The notes under the pieces were generated by a model that was not told the DNA's origin, made no database searches, and worked only from the letters and a program-made list of their open reading frames with translations. From positions 1 through 61,211 of the forward strand of contig JBBHKE010003346.1 in NCBI GenBank assembly GCA_037447655.1: a stretch of DNA of 61,211 nucleotides, read 5' to 3'. This document shows positions 1 to 17,449 of this stretch, piece by piece. Position numbers and translations under genes: made by a program. Source of the DNA: Zygnema cylindricum. Its lineage: Eukaryota; Streptophyta; Zygnematophyceae; Zygnematales; Zygnemataceae. Within the stretch, counting starts at the first letter, position 1. Each line of letters starts with the position of its first letter.

Positions 1-2
1 AC

Positions 3-296
3 AAAAATAAAGAGAAGAGAGAAGCGGGGGAAATTGAGAAGAGGAGCTCGGACAAAAGGGACAAGCATAAGTATGAAGAAAAACGGGCAGAGAAGAGAGG
101 GGAAAGAAAGGATGAAGATAAGAGGCAGAGTGATAGGAAGCTATCACGAAAAGAAGGAGAAAGGAGGGAAGGGGATAAAAGCTGGATAGAGGAGGAAAGC
201 AAGGAGGAAAGAAGGGAGGAGAGGGTGAGCTCCAAGAGAGTGTTAGAGGGCCGTCACCGTGAGGAAGCTCGAAGCACCCGACATCGGTCACGATAG
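3..296 (+). CDS. 3' end of an RS/KE-rich (SR-related) nuclear protein, partial
   Basis: The reading frame is open from the window edge to a TAG at 294-296 and gives the last 97 residues of a protein that starts upstream. The peptide is almost entirely Lys, Arg, Glu, Asp and Ser (for example DKRDKHKYEEKRAEKR) and ends ARSTRHRSR. Such charged RS/KE tails are typical of splicing-associated proteins such as SR-related factors, cyclophilin-RS proteins, PRP38 and CWC22-like proteins. No folded domain is inside the window, so the family cannot be named. The other two forward frames are interrupted. What follows is AT-rich and non-coding, consistent with a 3' UTR. The call as real coding sequence is fairly safe; the function is an inference from composition only. 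Confidence 0.6.
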   Translation, partial: KNKEKREAGEIEKRSSDKRDKHKYEEKRAEKRGERKDEDKRQSDRKLSRKEGERREGDKSWIEEESKEERREERVSSKRVLEGRHREEARSTRHRSR

Positions 297-2965
297 GATT
301 TGATTTGCTTGGGTGATCAATGATGGGTGGCTTTCTGGCTGATTAGGGATGGATCAAGGTTGTTTTGATTTAGGTTAAATGTGCAGCTTGTGTACAAATC
401 TGGAGGCATAACAATCAAAAATCTTGTTTATTTTGAACCGCACAAGCAGTTCTTCCATATTGTCCTGCGCTGTAGGTGAGCATCGGGCGCTCGGCGCATT
501 TTCACTTTGATGTTACAGTCTGGTATTCTTTACCTAGCGGTTTGCAGCAGGAGAAACAGGCCCCTTTAGAACAAAACAAAATTGCTAGAACCTCGATTAC
601 AAATTGGCGTTGGCACCACCTTGTAACAATGAAGCTGGTTAGGTTTTTTCTTTTTTGTAATACCGATGCTGCTTTTTTCTTTTCGTTTATCACAAATTCA
701 GAAAGACAAGGTGGCCTATTGTGAGAAAGTTATTTCTTGTGAATAGGGCAGTTCTGGTTGTGATGAAGGTTGGGAAAGGTGACCTATATTTGACTTATGT
801 AAAAAACCGGAAGTGCTCTTTAAATATAAATCGTTGTTCGGGAAAACCTTTCCATTTTGAAAAAAATCATGTATGTGTGACACCGATTAAGAGATTCGGT
901 GCTCTGATTCAAATCTCATTACGCACCAAATTGATACGGCGAATATTTACTGTTCATGGAAAAGACATGCAAATTTGACATGCAGATCATACTAATGTCT
1001 CATAATTAGAATACCAACTTGGTGTTTACACCGACATATCTTAATATAAACGCTTCAGAGGTTCTCACTGTAAGTATCTTTCTCCACCTCAGAAATACCC
1101 ATAATACTACTCACTTCATCAATTCTCTTGTTTTGTTCTGAAGATGAATAAGCAATGTTGGATTCTTATGCTATTTGGTGACCGAATCACCCATGCGTCA
1201 CTTATTGATCACTAGTTACATGCACCAGTTTTCCAAAAATTGTTAACAATAATCAACATTGTGTATTGCGGAAAAGCAGACAGTCTTAATTTTAACAGAT
1301 CTGAGCGGCACATAATTTCCTTACCTTGAATATTGGTTAGGACACTTATGAACAACTAAGTGAATGATTATTTGGTGCACATGATTTGAAGATACTTTTG
1401 TGCCCAAAATAAGTGTAATAGTAGTGGGCATTTTAGTGCAGCAGTAGACAGTTTTAATCAATTTTACTGAAAATATGTAAAACCGTAGGGTCATTGTTTC
1501 AACAGAAAAGCAAAAACTTATCTTTGCTCATTGGCTTTCTCACACAAACTGAAATTATGCAGATTGACATTTTCAACGAAGTATTAGTACTTGTTACACC
1601 AAACTACGTTTTTAGGTGTCTAACACATTCCTAACTTGTAGTTGTGTGGACATCAAAGAAAGTAAAGGGCAAGTCTGTAAATACTTCTTACCTATACTTA
1701 GACGTCCTCTGTAGCAGTGATGGACTGACCAAGTTTTATTCCTGTCACCATTCTTTACTTTCAGATCATGTTGTTTTCCAGCAAACCTGAATGGTTAATG
1801 CACAACTGACTCTATCCTTTCTGGCTTTTGTCCGGCCTGTTTCCAGAAACTTCCATGATAAAAAATTTAAAGGCTGTGGTTGCAGGCAGACACCTTCAGT
1901 ATCTAGGTTATGGCCACCAAACCAGGACCTTTTTCCTCTTTCCTTTTTTTCCTTTTTTCCTTTTTCCTTTTTTTTTATACCTTAAAAAGATCCTTAATCA
2001 CCTTTTCTCACTCCTGTACTAAGATGGCTTACCATCAAGCGGCTTTTAATAAAGATTGTTACATGCGGCTATTGTAAATGCAGTTAAGACCTTTCGAAAT
2101 TATTCACAGTATATTGAAAGACAGAAACAATATTTGAAATTATATAATGCAAATTTGTCTGAATACAGGAGAGTATTGTAAAAGCAACTAATTCAAAAGT
2201 TTGCGCATAATTGTCAACAGTGGTGAAAAAACTTCAAAAAGGTAATGTAAAAACCCAGACCTCAAAAGATCTGACCTCGTCTGAAGATTGACATATGTAT
2301 CTTACAGTACCACTTTACAAAACGAAAGGAAATGTTTCTTTTGTTGTAACTGTAGCATAAGTAACACTTTTGCTGACTTCGAGACAACTATTTAAGCAAA
2401 GGATGTTTCTAAGCAAGAGTTATAACTTAGACATCCTATGTGGACAACTCGAACTGTTCTCCTTGATGCTAAGCAAAGACTAGATGTATAGAAATCAGTT
2501 GTCATGCTCCCCAGCAATATAAGAAAAAAAAGTGCAAAGATTAGAAAGTTACTGGCAGGCTTTGCGACACTTATGACCTCCCCATTATATTAGCAGACAA
2601 CGCCAAACAGTTATGTCAGATAGTAGTGATCAAATGATTTTGTATGACATAACATTGAATACTGATATTGCTGTAGTAAAGATACTGACAAACTTTATAA
2701 AACTAGACAATGAAAATGAACACTTAAAACAGCTACTTTGGTCAACACAGAACATAGCCCTATTAAGAATACATTTTTTTCCACCAGGTAAAAAGCAAAA
2801 ATTAGCAAATTCACAAAGATTGTTCCGCGTTAAGTGAATAATGCAAACATAATTGTTGTCACAAATTCCAAAAAACAAAAATGGAGAAGGACAGGGCAAT
2901 GTTTAACTAAGTGCAAAGCCAATTGAGGATCAAAAGCGACTCTTACCAGCCTATATATACAAAGC
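297..2965. other. 3' flank and convergent intergenic spacer
   Basis: This AT-rich stretch lies between two convergent gene ends. It should contain the 3' UTR of the RS/KE gene and, at its right end, the 3' UTR of the BOD1-like gene. ORFs here (for example at 476-978 and 2613-2837) are short, of random composition, and show no family signal. It holds one copy of a dispersed hairpin motif (2021-2054), preceded by a T/C-rich tract at 1930-1980. Confidence 0.6.
2021..2054 (+). repeat. dispersed hairpin motif, copy 1
   Basis: The core AAGATGGCTTACCATCAAGC is followed by TTTTAATAAAG. The GATGG/CCATC arms can pair. Related copies are at 14464-14494, 15498-15529 and 43084-43115, all on the same strand and all preceded by a T-rich stretch. 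The type of repeat is unknown. Confidence 0.5.
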
Positions 2966-5644
2966 TTATCGATCCCACCTGCTTGAACCTCGGTCATCCG
3001 GTCGTGGAGGTCCTTGAAACTTAGCATGGTTTGAAGGAGGCCCGTCACTAGGATTCTCTCCATCTCGCTTCCCATGCCATTGATCTTTGCCATAGATTTG
3101 CCCATGGCCCTGCCCATGATTTAGCTCATGACTTTGTACATGACTTGGCCCATAATTTTGCCCATGAGATCGAACATGGCCTTGTCCATAACTTTCTCCA
3201 AGACTTTGGCCGTAACTAGACCCATGATTTGGTCCATTTGGTCCATTTGGTCCGTAAGGTGGTCCATGGTTTTGGTTTTGTCCATGATTTTGTCCATAGT
3301 TTTGCCAATTCCTCGGCCCTCTTCCTCCTCGACCTCTCCCTCCCCAATCTCTCCCTCGACCTCCCCCACGATCCCAATTGCCTCGGCTCCTTCCTCCCCA
3401 ATTCCGCCCGGTTCCCCTGCCTCTCATACTTCTTCCCTCCCCTCTATGTCCTGGATCGGCATCAGACCCCTGAGCAAAGTACTCAGAATTGTTTCCCCCG
3501 TGATGTGGAAAATGCCTGTGTGGAAAAGAGGAGTTTGTATGTGAAGGAAAGGAAGGAGGAGGGAAGGGAGGATTTGAAGCAGGTCCTTGTTGATCCATAT
3601 AAGGGCCCGCTGTGAATCCTTGCTGAGGCACCTGGTTAAACTGTGGGCCCATGTGGTTCATTTCTCCCCTCCACTCTTGCCAGTTTGGCCCTGTAGGGAC
3701 ACTTGGAGGAGCCCTCGGATCAGGACCATATCCTAAAGGTCCCATATTCCCCCCTCCTTCCATCCCTCCAACATTTTGTGGCATTGGTTGGTTAGTGTTA
3801 GGACCCACACCACTTCCTGTCTGACCTGGCCCTGGTCCAAGTGGTAAACCCTGCAATTGTGGTCCTTGTAATGTAGCTTCTGGGACTTGACCACCTCGAC
3901 TTAACGACTGACTTTGCCAAGGATCTGATCCAAGGTTTGGAATTGAAAGAGGCATGTCTGGTGGTCCAAAGGACCCGTGAAATCCATTCGTCTCTGTTTG
4001 GCGGTACGGCACGTTAACAGGACCCGTTGGCTGGTACTGTTCCATGGGGTCTCGTTGAAGAGGCATCACAGAATTGCTTCCTACGGGAATACTTGACGGC
4101 CCTCCCATGGGAAAGCCACCAGGCCAAGTTCCTTCTTGAAAGAATTCATTAGTTCTGGTTTGTACAGGGGGCACACTCGCACCAGTTGGTATGGGTACTG
4201 ATTTGATTGGTGATTGGTCTGGAGGAGGTTTTTCCTGAGTTTCCAGAAGGGCATAAATCTCCTCAACCTTGCTTTTGATCTCTGCACCTACTCCCTCGCT
4301 ACTGATAATCAGCTCCCACGCAGCGGTAGACGCTTTCTCCAATACTGGAGGCCTGCACGCGAAACACATCATAAAATCAGACCATATTTTAACCATAAAC
4401 AAGCACGCAAAAAAAATTGCTAAAAAAAAAATCGCTGCTACTAGAAAGTTCCAACATTAATCAGTTTGGTCCCTGGTCTCCTTGACCACCACAACTAGAT
4501 GAACACATGATTTGCGACATGACCATTAACGCAAGCTTGGCTGCTAATCCATGTCATTCAAGCATGAAAGCATTCTTCTTTGCACAAATATGGTCAGGTT
4601 CAGAAATTTGGAGGGCATCCTCTACGTTTACGGCAGATGCCAAACAGAATCGAATGAATGAATTTCCTTCATACGCACAATGATGGACAAAATGTGCATG
4701 ACCGATGGCAGACGGTAAACACGCATATCCACTAAAATCTGGTTAACCACAAGAACGTAGACAACCAATCTTTAAAATGCATGACTAAAACCACAATGTC
4801 AAGCTGGGACACTAATGCACCATAAACAGCTCCTTGCATTTGACACATTTCACCAGTTTTCTAATCAAAGTTAATGTGGCTTTGCTTCTCTCGTCAAAAT
4901 TATACAACACAGCCATACTTTCTGCAATTAAACAGCAAATCTTGCAATTTTCAGACTGAATTGCCCATTAGTACTCATGCTTACTCAAGCTGCTGGCGCA
5001 GCGAAACAAATAGTTCACGCCGGGTTTTGGATGCAAGATCAGCGCTCGCAAGAGTTTTCTCTACAAGAGCAGTTGTGTATTGTTTTAGCTCCTCCTGTAC
5101 AAAAGAACAAATAGAATCTGTTAAATCAGATGTGCGACTGAACTGAGCAATAACAAAAATAAAAGTGTGCTTCCATTGGCCATTCCAGGCTAAAGGCACC
5201 TCAAAGAACAAAATTAGGTTATGCAGTTAAAAGGAAATCGTAAAGCCTCGTTGCCTATCTCTGATTCTTTAACCTAAAAACTTATGACTGTGCAAGAACC
5301 AAAGACTTGACGAGGTTAAACCATTTTAGCACTAGAGATCAAAAAAAAAAATGCAGACATCGATAGCGTACTGACTACACATGAATCTCGCCATAATGGG
5401 GAAAAGCTTTTTCTACCTCATTTACAGGTTCCTGCTGCTGGAAAAAATGAGGGGATCGGAGAGCATGAAAGCCAAAGCAAAACTGACAGGCCGATTAGAA
5501 ACCACGAAGAAAGACCAAGAAATTCTAAAGCATACTTACATTTTGCTTCAACTCTGCCAAAATCTTGTGCCGAAGATAGTCGAAAGTTCCATCATCCTTC
5601 AAACGTCTCAGCACATGTGCTGGTGCCACGGCCGAAGACGCCAT
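2966..5644 (-). CDS. BOD1/SHG1-like N-terminal domain protein with RGG and Gly/Gln/Asn-rich tail
   Basis: Exons on the minus strand are 5644-5540, 5094-4985 and 4352-2966, coding for 533 aa. Each intron has GT..AG ends and the phases agree (105, 110 and 1387 nt). Residues about 10-110 run from VLRRLKDDGTFDYLRHKIL through AAWELIISSEGVGAEIKSKV. This layout resembles plant proteins with the BOD1/SHG1 domain, known from the COMPASS subunit Shg1 and vertebrate BOD1, which acts in chromosome biorientation. After a Pro/Gly/Gln-rich middle come a run of RGG/RG motifs (about 380-420) and HGQ/YGQ/PNG repeats (about 420-490), and the protein ends SSRWDR. The tail suggests RNA binding or a condensate-forming, prion-like segment. 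The start is the first ATG of exon 1 (MASSAVAPAHV), in an upstream CpG-richer context. The family assignment comes from recognition, not a search. The gene is divergent from PRMT3, with 706 bp between the start codons. Confidence 0.7.
3100..3310 (-). repeat. in-frame tandem repeats coding HGQ/YGQ/PNG motifs
   Basis: Short in-frame repeats of about 9-24 bp inside the last exon of the BOD1-like gene (visible on the plus strand as recurring CATG and TTG/TGG words) encode HGQ, YGQ, PNG and SHGQ units. They are coding, not a separate element. Array length is likely to vary between alleles. Confidence 0.6.
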
Positions 5645-6350
5645 AGAAGCAAAAAAAATTGGAACCAAAAGCAACAGGCCTCAACTGAACTTGTCTAAGG
5701 AAAGTGCACAGTGGGAATTCAGATGTGGAGAAATCAGCATCTTAGACCACCGCAAAAGACCAAGCGAGTGAATCAGCGAGTGGAAGACACACTGTTCTAC
5801 AAGAGGTTCAATAGTCACTCCTGGGAGATGAAAACAGCAAGCGAAAGAGAAAAGGACAAACAGGAGCTAGCTTGTCCAGACGCCATAAGCTCACAAACGA
5901 AACAGAGACGGAGTGAGAGAGAGACCGACAGATGTTCAAAACTTCAAACTTCAAACTTTCAAATTGCACTTTGAGTTGCCGAAACCTTGTAAGGTTTTTT
6001 TGCAAGTTTCCAACACGCGAAGTCCGCGTTGCTCCAGCAGTTCAGCATACGACCGGCATTCGCTTTTCCTGACGGCTCTCCACCCTCTCCCCTGCTAAAT
6101 TTTCCATCATTTCATGTCTTTTTGCTTTGAAAGCTGTACTATGAAGTTTCAAAGAATTGTGACAGTTGTCATATATTCAGTTTAGCATTTGTTTCCCCTT
6201 CTATTGCTACCTTTCACAAGTAGTTTATAACTTTTCTCAACTAAACCGGGGAAAGGAATAGGCTCGAAAGAGTTTACTGCTGGAAAGCAGTTTCAAAAAA
6301 ACTTTGTACTGTCTATTCTAGTGAAGAAATAGAATTGTAGGGTTTTAAGC
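5645..6350. promoter_or_regulatory. shared divergent promoter between the BOD1-like gene and PRMT3
   Basis: These 706 bp separate the start codons of two head-to-head genes, so they must hold both 5' UTRs and both promoters. I see no clear TATA box at a convincing place for either gene. Repeated CTTCAAACTTCAAACTTTC-type words lie at about 5940-5960. No coding ORF here has family support. Confidence 0.6.
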
Positions 6351-12776
<6,426 letters not shown>

Positions 12777-14463
12777 TAATATGGAATGTCACAGCAATGC
12801 TCGGTGAATGTCGTCTTATCACCAATGGAAAATTGTGCGAATTAAACTTGTCATCATTATGGTATTATGGGTCGTCTGAATTAACGGATCACATTCCACA
12901 CAATAAGACATGAGTTTATTGCTTCCATCATCCATTTGTTCCATAACATGTATGTTTACGGACAGGACACAGAAATGGACAGATGGCGACAAAGGTGTGG
13001 TAAACCTTTCGATTTCATTTTTTGAGAGACAAAATCAAATGCGATTATTGATAGAAGTAGCTCAGAAATATAAGATATAAAATTTTAAGGATGTTTTGAT
13101 GCCTACGTGTTTTTACATGGTGTGTTGAGCAAATGGCTCGATGCGGGTAAATTCAACTACAAGAAACGTTTTTTGCGGAAATTGCTCCAAGGTTGTACTT
13201 GTAGGTTTTGCTTGCTGGTTTTAGCGTGTTGGCAAGATGTTTGAAATTACAGCGCAGAGAATAAATCATTACAATGCCAAAAAAACCAACATTTCTAAAA
13301 TAGCCTCTTGGTGCCTTTGTGTCAATTGAGTCTCGGTGTTATATGTAGTACCTTGGTTAGGCAAGTGAAGCAGTTCTTGGTTAAGCAAATAAAGAAATGT
13401 GACAAAGATTATGGACACTATTGTTGTAGGAGACCTGGATCTAAGGGTTGTAAAAATATATTTATCCACAAGACCTGACCAAGCACCTGAAAATTGCATT
13501 TGTCACAAAAGACTGCGGTACATCTACCGCATCTGTCTTTTAGCAACGATTCCACGTACTAGTAGGCTTGGTCTCCTGATGTCAGTCTTTCAGAAAGCGT
13601 TCTCAATGTATACATTGTGTATGTGTTTCTCTGTTAGTGACAGAGCATTGTATGTCATTCCAGTCCTAGCAAAAAATCCAAAACCATGGAGCGAGTGAGG
13701 TGTGAGCCAAAGGAATGGCATTCCCAGATCGAGCTCTATCTGTTTGATGTCTTTTTTAACAAAGCTTTCACCTAGCTCGGTTCACTTCGGCTCTAGGGTT
13801 ATTTTAGTAATTATTTCACCATTAAAACAGATACAGGCCGCTAAAATATTGAAGTATTCAAGGCTTCGATTTCATTACACATGCCATTTACAGCAAAAAA
13901 CGACAAAGCATTTCTGGCTTTGCCGCTTTTTGTTTGTTTTGGTAGGTCCTCCGATGCACGCTGCACTCTGCCCACATCACACACACGAATACGAGCACCC
14001 ACATACATGTCACGTCACGGACAACACACATGATCCTCGTTGTACCACGCACGCATATTCGCCGTACGTACGGCATATTAACCACACGGGACCGCCGACA
14101 CGCACTTCACATGGAGCACCACCAAATGACGAAAGGTGTGCATTTTGATCATATTGTGGACGCATGGATGTGGGCACCAAATGGTCGGTGTTGGTCCTTC
14201 TATTTTAGATTTTATATTTTATTTTTTGAGTAAATGGTGTGTTATTCAGGGAAAACATGTATGCTAAACGTCAACAAGTTCATGTCGCAATCTCGACGCT
14301 GTTTCAGCACTTAATGGACACTTTTATCTGACCACTTTTATCGGTTTACTGGCCATCTTTTCGCATTTTCGTTGCTTTTCCCTTGCTTATCGTTTTTGTT
14401 TCTCCCCCCGACATGTAGTTTTTCAGTTTTTGCCATGCTACTTCTTTTTTTTCCCATGGACTC

Positions 14464-14494
14464 AGATGGTTTACCATCAAGCTTTTAAATAAAG
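14464..14494 (+). repeat. dispersed hairpin motif, copy 2
   Basis: AGATGGTTTACCATCAAGC, followed by TTTTAAATAAAG. The arms GATGGT and ACCATC pair perfectly around TT. It is preceded by GGACTC, as is copy 3. Confidence 0.5.
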
Positions 14495-15497
14495 TAAGCC
14501 CCCTTTTTTTTTTTTTTTTTTCCTGTAATGAAATATGTATATCCAGTTGACTTTGTGAGTTTGGGAATAAAGCAATAGAACAGTAAAAAGTTTAAAATTG
14601 TACGGACATCATATCGTTTTACTGATGTTTAATCAATTAATCATGTGGTTTTCAGTCAACATATGTGTTTAACATTGGGTATAAGAAAGGTCACACTTCC
14701 CGTTTGGTAGTGTTTGGGCCTTTTGAAAATCCATTTTCCATTTTTAATTTTCTTTGTAATTCGGTATTTGTTTATCCGATAAATTTTGTGATATTCTCTG
14801 ACATTCTAGCGGTTCGCTAGAATCCAAACTCACCGACGAGTTGTCCAACAACGAAACGTTATGACCACAAAACTTAGAAGACCGAACTCGTAATACGACA
14901 TATGTCATACAATGGTTTTTAAGTTCACCACTCTCGTATACTTTCAGTTTGTTGCAACTTCTGCACAACCTTGGGCTGCTTCGTGACTTTCTCGCTAATC
15001 TTTATTTGTTACAAAATCAGTTGATAGCAAAGGATGACTTAGTGCGAACTTTTGTTGATTAATTATTTTCCATAACGGTTACTATGGTGTGGTGGGCCAA
15101 GCTTAGAAAATCAAACACCAACTTTATTCATTATGCCATTCAAAACAATTAGAGTGGATTATTTTACAGGCTTTTTAAAGTAAATGACACCATAGGTCTT
15201 TGTTTTATGTGCCATTGTTTGTGTTCACGATTGTTTTCTTCTTTTGCCTTGCTTGTACACCGTGAATCACTATTAGTGTTAATGTTTTTTTCTTCTTTTA
15301 AAACATCTTACACACGTGTCGGATTGTCGATCTGACAGGTGCGATTCAAAGGTAAGGTTCTCAGCTTCCAATTGGCGGTCTCAAATTGAAAATTGGACAA
15401 GTGTGTACGGAAAAAATATGTTTTATGTCGCGAAAAAATTATTAACGCTAATAGCGATACACGGTGTAGTTTTTCAACTTTTTGTATCCTTGGACTC

Positions 15498-15529
15498 GGA
15501 TGGTTTAACATCACGCTTTTTAATTCAAT
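15498..15529 (+). repeat. dispersed hairpin motif, copy 3
   Basis: GGATGGTTTAACATCACGC, followed by TTTTTAATTCAAT. It is preceded by TGGACTC, as copy 2 is by GGACTC, so these two copies share a longer block. Confidence 0.45.
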
Positions 15530-15716
15530 CTGGTTTTTTTTTATTACAATTAATCACTCCAATTCACGTAAGTTTTTTTGCGATCCAAAGTTTAAACTAG
15601 CATTAATATCTGAAATTCTGTGGGCACCACAGCCTCCCACAAAATGCACAGCTACTCCTCCGCTACTGGATACACCCAACAATCCAACAAGTTTCGGACT
15701 AGTACTGCCACCTTGG

Positions 15717-15862
15717 CAATGACTCTAACGAGCCTCACCAGACAATGACTCTAACAAGCCTCACCCCTGTGAGGACAAGACTCCCCTGAGTCCAACGCAA
15801 AAAGAATCTTCAAATTAGGACAAGACTCCCCTGAGTCCAACGCAAAAAGAATCTCCAAATTT
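15717..15862. repeat. two adjacent tandem duplications (26 bp x2, then 45 bp x2)
   Basis: A 26-bp unit beginning CAATGACTCTAAC is present twice (15717-15742 and 15743-15768). It is directly followed by a 45-bp unit beginning GGACAAGACTCCCCTGAG present twice (15773-15817 and 15818-15862), with one or two differences between copies. Confidence 0.75.
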
Positions 15863-17090
15863 GCTCCCCTGATCACTTAGTTATGCCTGTTCAACGACAG
15901 CGGATTTATACAGATGGCCTCTGGGAGAGAGTGCTTCAAAAAGCACTCTAAGTCTAAGCCACCTACTCTCAGATTCTGCTCACTAAACCCTCAGCCAATG
16001 AGAGGACTGTAAAATACTGCGATTTGTGTACAAAATTTACTAGCCACCACATAAGTTGTACGGCAACTGTACGACACCACTTGAAACGGTGTACCCTCCA
16101 TGTACGACGCCATGGATCTGTCAATGTCCTCCTCCGCTGACCTTTGGCGTCCTACCACGTGTTAATTTGTGGCTATTTTGGCGTAAGCCGACAAAAGACC
16201 CATTCCAGGTCCTCAGTGCTCACGCAAACCGTCTGTTTCTGTATTTTCCTGGAATGTCGTCCATCTGATTTGTCGGCGCGCAGAATATTCCTTGCGGCCG
16301 TGGTACTCCGTCAGTTACATGAATTATAGCTCCGCGCATGTTTTAAGTATTTATCAAAAAGTATTTTAGCATTCGTTTTTCTATGACTTAGCCATATCAG
16401 ATACCATCCTAGAAGAGCCGTTTCCTTGGCAGATCTAACGATCCTATCGGAAGTTGGCAACACAAAGGGCCCTTTACAACCAACATGCCTATCTTCATTT
16501 AATGCAACAAACCAACAAAGAGCATTCATTCAAGAGTCTCGCAGGCTGATTTTCGTAAGAAGATGTTGCACATTAGAAAGATGCAATCCAAACATAAACA
16601 TAAATATAAGCACATAATTGAAAACGCATTTGGCTCTGAGAAGATCGTTACAATGCAAGTTTGAAACAACAGAACTTATGCCCACGAAGACGAGAGATCT
16701 GTCGGTAGAAAGACATCTGGATCAAAATGACTGCAAGCCTAGCCTAGCTTACGGACCTTCTAGAGGTCCCCTTGAAAATAATGTTACTTTTGTTGTTCTA
16801 TTGGAGTGACATCTTCCAATCATGACCTCACCCAAAGCGAGCTCCGAGCCTCCATTCCCGAACTGGAGGTTCCAAGAAGCACTACAGATGAGTGGTCAGA
16901 AGCGCCCCCCTTGTACGATCCAACGATCGCGAGGATGGTTGATTTAGGTGGATTATGTTTGGATTCGCTATCGGTTTGTTGAAAGAGTTGGCCACAAGTG
17001 TTGGCTTTCTTAATCAATGGATAACGTCGTCTCCAACTTAGGAATCACAAATTTAGCTTGATTTGTTTGCTCTTGGTTTGCAGGAACATG

Positions 17091-17449
17091 GTATCTATCC
17101 CGAGTTAGCTTTAGTGAAACTATTTTGAATATTTGTTTTACCTTAAAGTATAGGAGAGGAGTTAGAGAATAGCGCAAAAATGAGAGAATTTCAGGTGAAT
17201 ATATGTTGTGACGAATTTTTCTCACAAATTAATTTTTTATATTGTTGTTGTGACATGTTGTTTCGTGTGGAATAAATCTTTGTTCCATGGTATTCATTAT
17301 GTTTTTCAACTTGGTTTGTCCAACTATTTTGTTCATGAATAATGGTAATTAACAGCGGATAGGGAAATTGTTTCTCGACTCCCATCAAGTACACCGCCTT
17401 TCACTATTGGAGTTAGAGAATGACTAGCGGTGGTTATGTTTCTCCTGAC
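17091..17449. repeat. unique-looking leader of satellite block 1
   Basis: This stretch is almost identical to 24908-25850 once the MITE at 24982-25568 is removed. It therefore marks the left edge of a duplicated block. It begins GTATCTATCCCGAG and leads into the T-rich array. Confidence 0.75.

Larger units (their letters stand above)
12777..17090. other. PRMT3 3' flank and intergenic region
   Basis: No gene is supported here. The first few hundred bases should be the PRMT3 3' UTR; an AATAAA lies at 13260-13265. The rest is AT-rich with scattered T-runs, a CA/AC-rich patch at 13970-14110, two copies of the dispersed hairpin motif and two adjacent tandem repeats at 15717-15862. ORFs at 13702, 15316 and 16426 have no recognisable domain. 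Confidence 0.55.

Noticed and set aside
3128-3615. Plus-strand ORFs overlapping the BOD1-like last exon
   Set aside because: They are antisense shadows of the repetitive RGG/HGQ coding sequence.
13702-14148. 148-aa ORF with His/Thr-rich end
   Set aside because: It has no domain, and its composition comes from a CA-rich low-complexity patch.
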